Source of the DNA: Chara braunii
Taxonomy: Eukaryota > Streptophyta > Charophyceae > Charales > Characeae
NCBI GenBank assembly: GCA_003427395.1
Contig: BFEA01000033.1
Coordinates: 2,483,111 to 2,509,873, forward strand
DNA: 26,763 nt
Direction: 5' to 3'
The first letter of the stretch is position 1. Each line of letters starts with the position of its first letter. Under the pieces are notes generated by a model. The model did no database searches. It had not been told where the DNA came from and was given only the letters and a program-made list of their open reading frames with translations. The position numbers and the translations under genes were made by a program. This document shows positions 1 through 10,089 of the stretch, piece by piece.

Positions 1-35
<35 letters not shown>

Positions 36-47
36 CACACACACACA
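1..47. repeat. (CA)n microsatellite
   Basis: The first 47 bases alternate A and C with a single G interruption. The tract lies just beyond the 3' end of LINE-A (minus strand), so it may have grown from the element's 3' tail, but that is inference. Confidence 0.95.
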
Positions 48-127
48 GAGTAGTTTTTGTACTTTTGTTTTTCACTTTTTTTTTTCCACGTGTAACCTGC
101 CATGCGTCCGAGGCCCATTGGGCACGA

Positions 128-236
128 CCCGTTGATCGGATTTCAACGGGAAGCCCCCGTTGTACCGTTCAACGGGGATTCAACTCAGCCCTCATGGTCA
201 TTCAACGGGTTCAACGGAGTTGAATAAATCCCGTTG
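128..236. repeat. Cluster of direct and inverted TTCAACGGG copies
   Basis: Seven copies of the CAACGGG core occur within 110 bp in both orientations: 128-135 (minus), 143-150 (plus), 156-162 (minus), 168-177 (plus), 201-209 (plus), 210-218 (plus, last base differs) and 230-236 (minus). Neighbouring opposite copies form mutually exclusive 7-8 bp hairpins with 5-7 nt loops. The cluster overlaps the end of the LINE-A reading frame, so it probably belongs to the element's 3' region. Confidence 0.8.
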
Positions 237-2399
237 CGAGTTGAATGGACACACAGCATGGCCTACCTCTTTCTCATGGTGGGGTAGTCCCACCCAATCT
301 CCCTCTTTCATACATGGGCCTTTCCTGAGGGTGGTGTACCAATGGAGGGGGAAGCTCTCAATAAGGTCGTTGAGTGCCTTCTCAGTAAGGTGGCAGTACC
401 GCAGCCATGTACGCATCCTTTCTATGCTCTTCCAGTTTCCGGTCTCTTTGTCCCAAAGGTCCCCAACCGTCCGGGCACCATGCTTTACCCATCCTTTCCA
501 CGGGGCATCCGAGTTGTTCCGCACACGTCCTCCAGAATCCGTTATTAGTCAGTTGCCGAAGAGGGGTTGTCTGAAGATCTCTTCCCACCTCTCAGGTGAC
601 GGTCGAAGTGGGGGGGGGAGTTTCCTCCAGGTACGTATCAAGTGCACCCATTGTTTGTCGGAAGGGTCTCCGTTCCTGTACTTCCTTGGCAACCTCCAAT
701 ACCTGTCTTCCAGCCAAACTCTAGGATCGATCTCTGGTGGGGTTTTCGGGGCCAGGTCAGAAATTTGTGTCAGGGCCAAGGGGACCCAAGGGGATGATGT
801 GGAGAAAATAATGCGTTGAAACCAGCGAATCACGAGGGCTTGGAATTATGTGGCCGGATCCACAATTCCAAGTCCTCCTCCACTCTTGGGCTGAATCATT
901 GACTCCCATGCCACCCGGCTTATAACGTGGGATTTGTTGTTGTCGCCTCTCCAGAGAAAGGCCGCCAACTGTTGTTTCAGTGCCTTGATCCCCCCTGCAC
1001 TTAAAGGCCATAAAATGGCTTTGTACCAGAGGGTGGCCAGGACTACATTGTTAATAACAAGCGCTCGTCCGAAAATGGAGGTGCGTTTATTGTTCCATTT
1101 TTCCAGTTTGGACTGTGCTGGTCCGGCCAACCATTCATCATTGGATGATGGTTTCCCCTTGGCGGTGACAAGTGCCCCCAGGATTCTTAGCGGATCGTCA
1201 TGGGGGTACCATGTAATCCACGGAGATTCCGGGGGTCTTCCCCCTTGATAGTGCATCCACCATCCACTCGTCTTCTGCCTCTAATTCACAGACATATCTG
1301 ATAGTCGGCAGAATTTGTTCATAAGCAGCTGGATTTCCTTCATGTTAGATTTTGTCGCTTCTGTCATTATGGTGAGGTCGTCTGCGAAAAGGGAGCAGAT
1401 AGGGATTGCTTCCTTGGGGATATTGGATATCTTGATTCGAGTAAGGTCCTTGTGATGGCAAAGGTTGGCTGACAGTGCTTCCATTATCACTAAGCAGAGG
1501 TAGGGGGCAATCGAGTCTCCCTGCCTCACTTAGCGCTGGAGCTTAAATGGAGGTGCAACTGACCCATTGACTTGCACGCAGGTGGTGGCATGGGTATGGA
1601 GGATCTTAGTAATCCAGCGTCGGAAGACCGGTCCGAAATTCATTCTTTCCAGACATCTGTCTAAGAACTCTCAGTCCACATGGTCGTAGGCTTTCTCGAA
1701 GTCAATGAAGATAATGGCCGCATTGGCCCGATATCGGCGCGCTAGTTGCACCACGTCGTTGACTAGCAAGATGTTCTCTTGTATGTTCCTATCGGACATG
1801 AATCCGATTTGCACTGGATGTATGACGTCCTCCAGAATAGATGTCATACGATTGGTCAGTGCTTTGGAGAGCATTTTGTAGACCACAGTAAGTAGCGTGA
1901 TAGGTCTATAATTTCTGATGTTCATTTTGTCACCCTTCTTATATAAAAGGGATAGTACGCCTTTCCCAACGGTTTTCCCCATTTCGCAAGTTTCCCACAC
2001 ATCACGATAATATTCCCACAAGTCAGTGCTCAGGTCCGTCCAGGTGGCTTCCCAAAATTCTTTGGGAAAACCGTCGATGCCGGGGGTTTTCTCTTCCCAT
2101 ATTTGGAGAAGTGCTGACCACACTTCTTCCTTCGTTAGCTCTCTCTCCAGCTTGTCACGCTGGCACGGGGATATGTGTCGGTCCATTGGTCGCAGGAAAT
2201 TCTGTATCTCCCTGATTCGTTCTTCCTCGTGAGGGGAAGGGGTCTGGGACGTGTATAGCTGTTTGAAGAACGTCCTGGTGATCAATGTACAATGCGCTGT
2301 GTCGGTGGCAATGATATTGCTGTCCTCCAGGTCACAGAAGGCCTCAATGACAGTCCTACACGAATAAGTTGTGGCCATTGAGAAAAAATAAGTATCCAT
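198..2399 (-). pseudogene. LINE-A ORF2, reverse transcriptase and C-terminal part
   Basis: One reading frame from 2399 to 198 carries the non-LTR RT blocks in order: KTPGIDGFPKEFW, YKKGDKMNIRNYRPITLL, IHPVQIGFMSDRNIQEN, motif A in AAIIFIDFEKAYDHVD, RQGDSIAPYL, and motif C as SLFADDLTIM. The C-terminal part has LEKWNNKRTSIFGRALVINN, RVAWESM...GGGLGIVDP and a Trp/Arg-rich tail, as in L1 ORF2 proteins. In-frame stops lie at 1671-1673 (TGA), 1530-1532 (TAA), 1281-1283 (TAG), 846-848 (TAA) and 549-551 (TGA). A further frameshift separates it from the endonuclease near 2400-2512. It cannot make a functional protein. Confidence 0.9.
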
Positions 2400-3733
2400 T
2401 GAAGCGTCGTGAGTAAGTTTGGTCAGCCTCTGATCCTAATCCCTTGTCATCTATGCATTGTGTATTGCAGAAGTTGGTCCTTTGCTTTTTGGATGGAGGA
2501 GGTAAGTTGCTGTCATTCTTGGGGGGAGGGGAGAGGGTGTTGTGACTCTACCTGTCGTTCCAGGGATATGAGCTCGTTATGTGTCGTCCTTTCATTATGC
2601 TGTCGAAGGGTTGCTTTGGCTTTGACAAACTCCTTGCATTTCCTGGCTAAGAAAATTAGGCCGTTGTTAAACCACACGAGACGAGAGTCAAAGAGGTGTT
2701 TTTGATGGCGCCAGAATTCCCATTCTGAGCGAATCATCTGGACAAAGGAAGAGTCATTTAGCAAGGAGGTGTTCAGTTTGAATAAGCCCGGCCCTTGATC
2801 GGGTCTTTTCCTCATTGTTAATATTATTCCGCAGGTTTTGTGGTCCAGTCCGGGGTGGGGACTGCGTGGGAAAATCAGTGCCCATCGCAGGGCCCCCTCC
2901 AAGTCATTGGAGAGCAGAATACGATCGATGCGTAATTTCGATAGTCGTGCATGGTCGCTGTCTCGTATGCATGTAAAGGCCCGTTCTTGGGGATGCAATC
3001 AACAGAAGGTATCAAAGATTGAGAGCGTCGCGCCAAGATCAGCAATCATTTGTTCATCTTCTGCCGCCGCAAGGAAGGGGAAGTTCTGGGGGCTCCATCT
3101 GTCTAGCCACCTATCAGGGGTAGCATTGAAGTCACCAGCTATGACTAGAGGGATACCTTTCGGGACTTGCGTTCCTATCCTTCCCAAGAACTCTTTCCTT
3201 TCCCCTACTAAGTTTGGAGAGTAGATGCAAATAATACATAGTAGTTCTAATTTTAGCATACCAAGGACCGATGTCCATTGTCCCTCTTCATCGTCCACTA
3301 CCTAGTGGAGTGGCTGGAATCTGGAGTATGAGGGGACCCAGATTGCCACGCCTGCAGAACCATGTCTTGGTGCATGTTCCCTAATGGCGGTGTCGGTGCG
3401 AATACCCTTACAAGGGTATCCGCCCTGTTTTTTTGCAAGTGACAGAAATAAGTTTGGTTTAAAGATTAAGTTTCCTGCGTGAGGCGCGGCTGTGTCTGAG
3501 ATTTACGTTGGCTGGAGGTTAGGGCTTGCATGGCTAAAGCAAGGGGTATGAATATGGAGGTTGGTTGGAGTTGACTCCGTGTAGTGTGTGGACTTTTGCT
3601 TGACTCTTTGATGTGATTGCAGGTATGTTCTGTGACTCGAATTATTGGATTGGACTGCCTGCGACCTCACATATATGTATGGCTATGAGGAGTCTCATTG
3701 TGATTGTGAGATGTGATCGTCACATATCTATTT

Positions 3734-3736
<3 letters not shown>

Positions 3737-3780
<44 letters not shown>
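3737..3780. repeat. (TA)n microsatellite
   Basis: About 22 uninterrupted TA dinucleotides lie inside the retroposon insertion, on the 3' side in its minus-strand orientation. Confidence 0.95.
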
Positions 3781-3782
<2 letters not shown>

Positions 3783-3814
3783 TAGATGTGAGTGTTGTGG
3801 TGTACGCGTAGTGT

Positions 3815-4226
3815 GCGTGATGCGTCCTAGTCGACCGACGCCAAGTCACTTTTGGGACCTCATCCCCCCAGAACGTCAATTTGCAAATGGGTTTGATTTT
3901 CGGGCGTTCGACCACGCGTAACCCAGTATGCTACAGCGAACGAGAAACGCCCTCGACTGGGCCACCTCTGCAATTGCATACGAAAAGCCTTGGCATGTGG
4001 CTCAGTAGCTCGGTGGGGATACGTCCACCTAAGGGATGGTGACAGTTCCCGCAAGTGGAGGTAAGCGGTGCCTCGCGTGACCCTGTCCTGTCGTAGGGGC
4101 TCGCGAGAGGTACGACTGGCGCACTCGGCCGGAGCGGCAAACGCTCTACGCGACAAGTCCCGCCAAATCCTGCGTGACGCAGCCGGAAGGGTCCCCATGA
4201 GGGACCGATGCGCTCGGTAGCGGTGT
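3815..4226 (-). repeat. Dispersed repeat family S, copy 1
   Basis: The reverse complement aligns by eye with 19948-20415 in several blocks, including CGAGCGCATCGG, GTCACGCAGG, TGCGCCAG, a GGACAGG block, CTACCGAGC or a close form of it, GTTGCAGAGGTGG and CGACTAGGACG. On the plus strand, around 4006-4020, GTAGCTCGGTGGGG resembles a Pol III A box. No convincing B box follows, so tRNA origin is not established. Confidence 0.75.
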
Positions 4227-4505
4227 GAGGTCAAACCTGTTTGTGGGCCCTGTTATGATCCGGGTTGTCTTGCAGATGCGTTTCTTGTATGCAGATCACA
4301 TCTGGCCAACGCCTGCCACCTATTCCTTTAAGTTGGTCCCAGATGGCTTGCCGTTTTTCAAGTTTACAAGATGCCAAGTCATTTACATTGATAGATCGCA
4401 GGTCTAGGTCAGCTGTGTCTACACATTTTTTCCACGCGTGATATCTGCAATATAGTGTTTCAAGGTCATCCATTGCAGCATGTAATCAAGGTCTCATAGT
4501 GAATG

Positions 4506-5650
4506 TCATTGCTTGACATCCCATTTGTCGAGATATAGGACTTTTTTTCGGACCATACGACAAAGGTAGCTGCAGACATCATCTTCGGACCAAAATTCAC
4601 TAGCCTTGACTTTTGCACACTGCAGGTCTAGAAGAGCATTGTGGCTATACCAGCCGAGGCTGGCACACTTCCCCGGATCAAAGAGCAGGTACATGTCGTT
4701 CTTTGCCATTTGCACGTCACAGTCTTCGAACCTTAGGCCTGCCTTGGCCCCCGGTGCGTAATGCTTAGGGATAAAGGTACGCATTTGAGCGGTGAAGGCT
4801 TTAGCAATTTCTCATTTGTCTCTTTCCTAGGGTGCAAATTTCCATCCATGTAATGTTACCCCCCCGTACTCTCCTACCGGGGAGAGACCTAATTCCCATT
4901 TCCCTTCAGTCTTTTTGGGGGGGACCACGAGCACGTCATTCGGTTTGGAGGGTGGCGTCTCAAAGAGGCCCCGTTCTATGAGTTGTCTTACTTTTAGTCT
5001 TCGGGACGTCATTCCCTCTTCCATTGTTGCTTTCACTCCTTCCCCGTCCTGTCCATGGTTGGAGGGGTGAGGGTCCGTCTCAGACGTGGGGCGGAATCGC
5101 CCATGAGCGACTGCCAAAATCCGCAGATAGGCTTCTGCCCACGTCAAATGGGGAGGTGGTCCGGATGTTAGCGCGGTTCTCGGAGATGGGTTGTTATTCA
5201 GAAGTGTCACCAGTTCAATGTAAGACTAATCCCAGTATTCTTCATTCTCATGCGGACAGTCTGATTGCAAGTGCTTGAGTATCCAGTCCGCCACTACCTG
5301 GACCTTCTGGTCCAGGCTCATTTCTTGTGGAGGAGCGTCTGGGTCAGTCCGGTCTTTCGGGGACTCCTCCATTTCTACATCAGGGGGAGGTGGCGTTGTA
5401 TCCACGTCCATCTGTTGTGCCCCGAAGGCATCTGAGCAGAAGTCTGGGGCCAGAGAGTGCAAATTCCTCTGTTCCGATTGTTCTGGTTATTGTGCCTGGT
5501 CTGGGGACTGATGTTGCGCCTGGTCGTGTCGTGGTTGTTGCTGCGGCTGTTGCAGTTGTTGCGTTGTGTGCTGTGATGGCAGACTTCTTGCCTACTGCTT
5601 TAGTCACATCCCCGGATGGCCCTGCGCATGCAGTGTGTGCGGTGTGTGAT
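4506..5650 (-). pseudogene. LINE-A ORF1-like protein, broken
   Basis: Three minus-strand open segments (5462-5226, 5210-4827, 4784-4506) lie directly upstream of the LINE-A endonuclease, where an L1 ORF1 is expected. The upstream part is Gln/His/Pro-rich and carries a stop. The next segment is acidic and Pro-rich (residues DVDTTPPPPDVEMEESP). The last has Trp- and Cys-containing segments such as SEFWSEDDVCSYLCRMV. I see no CCHC knuckle or RRM, so assignment rests on position. The pieces lie in different frames, so at least two frameshifts have accumulated. An alternative is an N-terminal extension of ORF2. Confidence 0.55.
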
Positions 5651-5654
5651 GCCC

Positions 5655-7497
5655 CCCAGATGACTTCGGCTAAGAGCTAGGTTAAGAAATACAAACAAGC
5701 CCCAGTGAGCGGCGTACAACCACAACGACGGACGGGTAGATACACCTACGGGAACCAAGCCAGCAGAACCGCCAGCACCCTCCAAACCAGCAACAGGAGC
5801 GAGAGGCTCATCAGGGTCCTCCGAGACGCCCCAGTCCTCCTCGACCCCTGCCCGCAATCAGGAAAACCCCTGCATGGGCTAAAAAACTGGCTGCAACAGA
5901 TCTTGACATCAGATCGATAAATGTCAATGGACTGGCGCAGCCAAATGACCAAAAGAAAAATGCCTTGTGGAAAATGATAACACAGGATATGGGCGAGAAG
6001 TGGTCAGACGCCATAGCAGTACAGGAAACCCATCTAACTGCCTCACCCCCCCATCAAGAACGAGCCTCCCAAGTATGACCGTATACAGCCTATGTAGCAC
6101 CGGCCAGGTCATCAGCTTCTACAAGGGTTGCTATATGGCTCCCCCCTTCGTCCAGATTGACCCCAATCCAGGCCGAATGGGATAAAGTCGATGGAAGATG
6201 GGTTTGGCATAAAGCCGCAATCGAGACTGAAACAATTTACATTGTATGACATTGTGTGTATGCCCCAAATGACCTGTCGCTCAGAACCCAATTTTTTCTC
6301 TCCCTCCAGCACTCTCTTCCCACTGATGCGCCACTAATATGGTGTCGGGATTTCAATTGTACCCTGGACCCGGTGATGGACAGGAGGTCCCCCTCCCAAC
6401 CATTACTGAGTACGGGCTCTGAAACTTATAGAGGACCGGACGCAATCATGTTGAACCATGTGATGACAGACATGAACCTCACTGATACGTTCAGATTGTT
6501 GCACCCGACCAGCCGAGCTTATACATGCGTCCGGTCGAGGGGAGCAGTTGGGATCTCTTACTCCAGAATAGATCTTATTCTCATTTCGGAAAGCCTTCAA
6601 GGCTTGTTGACCGCAACCAAGATTCTTCCCTTCTCACCCTGCAAATACTTCAACCACCGAATGGTCGCAATCGGCATTTCTTTCCACACGCACATCGATA
6701 GGCGCTCGGGGTACTTCAAATTTAACACGTCACTCTTAAAACTTTGGTCTTTCCAACTACTGGTTCACGACTTCTGGGCCTACTGGACAACAACCAAGCC
6801 CCAAGAGGGCTCGATAGTCCAATGGTTCAACAAGGGGATCGCTGAGTTAAGAGAAAGGGTCAAAAAATTCTCAATTCAACATGCCCGTGAACGAAAAGCA
6901 ATCCTCGATAGACTGCTGCAACAGTTGGAAGACTGGGATTCGAATTTGAACGATGACCCAATGGACCCTGACACCTACGACATGTTGCAACGAGCTAGAG
7001 CCCAACTCCAAGACTTCATGGATGACTAGACTCAAAAGTGGCAACTTCAGGCACGAGTGAGAAAGAACTCCACAGAGGGCATGATGACAAAGACCTTCTT
7101 TAACAAAGCCAAGGCCAGGAGCAGGCAGAACACATTGCCTTCCCTCAATCACCCTTTTGACGGGACCCAACCTCAGGCCACTAATGCATACGAAATTGTG
7201 GAGTATGCATCACAGTACTACAAACACTTGTTCACCTCACAGACAGCTCGCACAAAGCCTCATGCACTAGAGCACGCAAGGGAGACTCTGCTCGCCTCGC
7301 TCTCCTCCCTTCTATCCACCCCCCGGAGGAATAGCCTCGATACCCCGGTCTCACGAGCAGAGATTTTACAGGCCCTACAAGAGATGGATGACAAGAAGAC
7401 TCCAAGACTAGATTCTTTTCCAAAAGAATTTTGGACCCACTTTTGGCCAATTCTGGAAGATGACTTCGTGCTATTATGGGTCACGTCAAGAAGTTGA
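5655..7497 (+). pseudogene. LINE-B: L1-type ORF2, endonuclease to start of RT, 3'-truncated
   Basis: A single plus-strand frame (first base of codon at 5887, 6256, 7057) runs from a Pro/Gln-rich leader (about 5740-5880) into an APE endonuclease: LDIRSINVNGLA, AIAVQETHL, VAIWLPPSSRL, CVYAPND, DFNCTLDPVMDRR, YSRIDLILIS and HRMVAIGIS. It then continues through the linker to LQEMDDKKTPRLDSFPKEFW (RT block 0) and stops at 7497. In-frame stops are TGA 6076-6078, TGA 6247-6249 and TAG 7027-7029. Two endonuclease positions are lost: the Gly before DFN is Arg, and the Asp before the catalytic His is Asn. It is closely similar in layout to LINE-A but too diverged in sequence to be the other half of the same insertion. 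Loss of the 3' end, rather than the 5' end, is atypical for a LINE. Confidence 0.88.
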
Positions 7498-8200
7498 TGG
7501 TGCAGATGATTACCATCCTCTGGACGATACCCAGTGCCAATTGACTGGATGTCCACAGAGAAGCCACGGTCTTGAAAAAATAGGTTATCTTCTTCCGAAC
7601 ACAAATTGGCACAATGACCACGCACAGCATCGTCATCACTTCTTAACATCCCCTCAATTTCCCTCCCTTTTCTCCTAATTTTTGTTTTCTTCTTCTTCTT
7701 CTTCTTCTTCTTCTTCTTCTTCTTCTTCTTCTTCTTCTTCTTCTTTTTCTTTTTCTTCTTCTTCTTCTTGTTTCTCCTTCTTCCCACGTTGGCTTCATGT
7801 TTTGTACTTCACATTCAAGTTGAGTATCGCATTTCGCTACATTCTTCGTCGTTGTGAGAGTCGGGATAATCGTTCGCTGAGAATTCTACAATATGGTGTC
7901 ATTCTTACAGGACCGACCCCCTACCCAGAAGAAACGGGGATCGTTACCCGGGACAACGACAAATCAGAGCAGGTAAGCATTTTTCCTTTCTTGATTCTTC
8001 TGCACGGCCTCTACCTCCGCGTGGTTTTCTCCCACCCATAGCTTACTTTCCTAGCAAGCTTGTCATGCCTACCACACGATCCTTCTTTTCACATCGTACT
8101 CATCTATCGTGTTATACTCTTGTGCTCATTTTATCCTTCTTGACGAGCGAATCCTTCCTCTGCCTTTTTCCTCTGTATATTTCCTTTTTCTTATCGCATG
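7498..8200. other. No gene; LINE-B remnant then CTT repeat and unique DNA
   Basis: 7498-7650 may still hold unrecognisable LINE-B RT sequence in shifted frames. After it come the CTT tract and about 430 bp of C/T-rich DNA. I see no coding or RNA signal in that part. Confidence 0.5.
7687..7770. repeat. (TTC)n microsatellite
   Basis: About 27 TTC/CTT units with two short T-rich interruptions near 7742-7754. It would be a homopurine strand on the minus side. It directly follows the broken LINE-B and may mark the junction where its 3' end was lost. Confidence 0.95.
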
Positions 8201-8379
8201 CTCACCTTCTTCACCACGCTCCTTTCCCCTTTCATCTTGCGTGATCGTTCTCCATCGTCTGCCCTCCTTTGCTATCATGCTCGTCTTCCACCCCTTCACG
8301 CATCACCGCTTCGTTTTTCAAGTTCTCCGCTTCGTTTTTACAAACGTACATTATGTCTAAGGTGAAAACACAATATAAT
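8201..8379. repeat. Left copy of artefactual 179-bp duplication
   Basis: Base-for-base identical to 8418-8596, with a 38-bp sequencing adapter between the two. Total identity together with the adapter points to an assembly artefact rather than a biological duplication. Confidence 0.93.
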
Positions 8380-8417
8380 CTGTCTCTTATACACATCTAG
8401 ATGTGTATAAGAGACAG
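8380..8417. other. Nextera mate-pair junction adapter (assembly contaminant)
   Basis: 8380-8398 reads CTGTCTCTTATACACATCT, the Tn5 mosaic end used in Nextera libraries, and 8399-8417 is its exact reverse complement. Two mosaic ends back to back are the circularisation junction of Nextera mate-pair libraries. This is not genomic sequence. Confidence 0.98.
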
Positions 8418-8596
8418 CTCACCTTCTTCACCACGCTCCTTTCCCCTTTCATCTTGCGTGATCGTTCTCCATCGTCTGCCCTCCTTTGCTATCATGCTCG
8501 TCTTCCACCCCTTCACGCATCACCGCTTCGTTTTTCAAGTTCTCCGCTTCGTTTTTACAAACGTACATTATGTCTAAGGTGAAAACACAATATAAT
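8418..8596. repeat. Right copy of artefactual 179-bp duplication
   Basis: Identical to 8201-8379. It continues into an ATA-rich run (8592-8609) that the left copy lacks, because the left copy is cut by the adapter. Confidence 0.93.
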
Positions 8597-9398
8597 AATA
8601 ATAATAATAAGATCAACAGAATAATAATGAATGTGTAGAGGCTATCTTTCCTGTTCGATACAGTTGAAGTGCGGGTGTGTTGTAATCAGGGTCGGAGGTC
8701 GTTGCCCCTCCCGCCGAGTTGAGTATTGTCTCTCCATTTCTCTCTCTCTTTCACTCTCTTTCTTTCTCTCTTTCTCTCTCTCTCTTACATCTTCTTCTTC
8801 TTCCTCCTCCTTATCGTCGTCGTAGTCGCCCGGACAGAGCACGATGCAGGTAAACCCGAGAGTCAAAGACCATGCAGCGCAACCGCAATGCAACACGATC
8901 TGTTACGATGTGCAGCATATCGAGACTAGACCATGGGGCACACAACAGGCATAAGCGCGCATTCCAACAAATCGGGCGGATGACAGGACCAACCTCACAA
9001 TGGCGTCGGCGGATGCATCCCACATCCCACAAGTCTGCACCTTTACATACAGTAAGCAGCGGATGCAGGGTCGAGGTCACCTGCGCTACCGCTCCTTGGC
9101 GCCACTCGGATGACAAAGGGCGTAGAGCCTCCTTACCAAGTCCTAACACCTCCCGAGACAAACGGAACGCGTCGTTGTAAGTGCGGGCACGAAGACAACA
9201 CCACAACAATGTTGGAAACGCTCTCCTCGAAACTTATGGGACGTGAGTGCTGAACTTTAGCAACACAAAAGCTGTGGAAAATTTTCATCATGGTTTAAAC
9301 TTATACACAAATTGGAACTAACGTATGAAGAGGGTGAATTGGTGCGGCCAATCGCGGGGAGGACGCATGTTTCTAACCGTTTGCCAACGTGAGGCCGA
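8597..9398. other. No gene; CT-rich tract and dispersed repeat
   Basis: Holds an ATA run, a CT/CTT-rich tract (about 8728-8815) and one copy of dispersed repeat T (9065-9170). The open frames here are short or low-complexity, and I do not accept any as a gene. Confidence 0.6.
9065..9170 (-). repeat. Dispersed repeat T, copy 1 (inverted relative to copy 2)
   Basis: The reverse complement aligns with 25925-26025: blocks such as AGGAGGCTCT, GAGTGGC, AGCGGT and GCGCAG are kept in order. In both copies the same frame reads SEW(R/H)Q(G/E)AVAQ inside a short open stretch. It could be a fragment of an unrecognised coding element or a non-coding repeat. Confidence 0.65.
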
Positions 9399-9442
9399 CA
9401 TGTTTTCAACATGTGATCAACATATTTTCAACATGTTTCCAA
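9399..9442. repeat. 11-bp tandem repeat, four units
   Basis: Four successive 11-mers of the form ACAT(G/A)TTTTCA / ACATGTGATCA / ACATGTTTCCA lie head to tail. Nothing else is recognised nearby. Confidence 0.8.
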
Positions 9443-9879
9443 CAAGTCTTGCACTTAAATTTTGGTGGTTTGTCCCTCGCAAGGGAGTTAACAAGTGCGA
9501 GGATCTCTCGTGGCGAACGACGTCCGTTGGTGGCAGGGTGACCCGCAGTAGTGACCCTTGACGTTTTTCGTGGTATTTGTTCTTGGATCGTGAAAATGTT
9601 GTGTGATAGACACAAGCGATGTCCGGTGATGAGTTCTTTTCGTTGTTGTAAAATTGTAGCGAGAAAAATTAAATGGTAGAAAATAGTATAACCAGAGTCT
9701 TACCTGTCTAACAGAGAAGTACGGATCCTCGATTTCACAGTTGTGGCTAGAGCATCAAAAACGCATATGGTAAGGAAACAAATTTCGGTTTCACGAGGGA
9801 TGGGGGGGGGGATGGAGAAATTATCAATTTTGTTAATAGATATCTAATTTCGGTGCATCAGTGTCGAAACATGGCTCCC
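9443..9879. other. No gene or recognised element
   Basis: Mixed-composition DNA with a short G run near 9803-9812. Open frames are below 80 codons and show no family signal. Confidence 0.5.
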
Positions 9880-10033
9880 AAAAAAAAAAAAAAAAAAAAA
9901 AATCAGAAAAGCATATATATATATATATATATAAACAGTTTGTCACAGCCCCTCGTTTGTTGTCCTCTTCTCCCTCTCTGCCTACGGTCTACCGGGCAGT
10001 TCTATTTGACGATATATATATATATATNTTTGA

Positions 10034-10086
<53 letters not shown>
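9880..10086. repeat. Poly(A) and (AT)n low-complexity block with one N
   Basis: A22-type run at 9881-9902, (AT)n at 9913-9932, then TTTGACG(AT)n at 10005-10027, a single N at 10028, and TTTGACG(AT)n again at 10029-10085. The word on both sides of the N is the same, as expected when two contig ends that should overlap were joined by a minimal gap. Confidence 0.85.

Positions 10087-10089
<3 letters not shown>

Larger units (their letters stand above)
3422..4254 (-). mobile_element. Poly(A)-ended retroposon inserted in LINE-A, 8-bp TSD
   Basis: The word GCCCTGTT occurs at 3422-3429 and 4247-4254, exactly where LINE-A endonuclease homology stops and resumes. Read on the minus strand, the 817-bp insert (4246-3430) ends in a run of A directly before the duplicated AACAGGGC. 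That is the form left by L1-type target-primed insertion, with an inferred nick TGTT/AT. The insert includes a TA microsatellite and, at 3815-4226, a repeat whose second copy lies at 19948-20415. No protein is encoded. SINE-like retroposon is the best description; the family is not recognised. Confidence 0.75.
2513..4473 (-). pseudogene. LINE-A ORF2, endonuclease part, interrupted by insertion
   Basis: This APE-type endonuclease would nick target DNA to prime reverse transcription. The N-terminal part (4473-4247) shows the metal-binding Asn in LRSINVNDLA and the Glu in VICIQETHL. The remainder (3421-2513) shows the YSPN segment, GDFN in PLVIAGDFNATPD, RIDRILLS, and the final Asp-His pair in GLDHKTCGI. 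The two parts are separated by an ~817-bp retroposon; after its removal about 33 residues lie between ETHL and VAIW, as in LINE-B (about 32). A TGA at 2999-3001 breaks the frame in front of LHPQERAFTCIRD. The two halves are also one frame apart. Confidence 0.85.
198..5650 (-). mobile_element. LINE-A: decayed L1-type non-LTR retrotransposon
   Basis: On the minus strand the order is an ORF1-like region (5650-4506), an APE-type endonuclease (4473-2513), a reverse transcriptase (2399-1281) and a C-terminal extension (to 198). This is the L1 layout. The endonuclease and RT motifs are clear, but the frame is broken by several stops, at least one frameshift and an ~817-bp insertion. LINE-B starts head to head with it at about 5655. 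The 5' boundary is set only by where the Gln-rich ORF1 signal fades. The 3' boundary is near 198 or slightly beyond. Confidence 0.9.

Noticed and set aside
3860-4234. 124-codon minus-strand open frame rich in Arg and Ala
   Set aside because: It lies within dispersed repeat S, and the other copy (19948-20415) does not keep the frame open.
7260-7787. Poly-lysine protein of 175 codons on the minus strand
   Set aside because: The lysine run is the CTT microsatellite read backwards. The rest is antisense to LINE-B.
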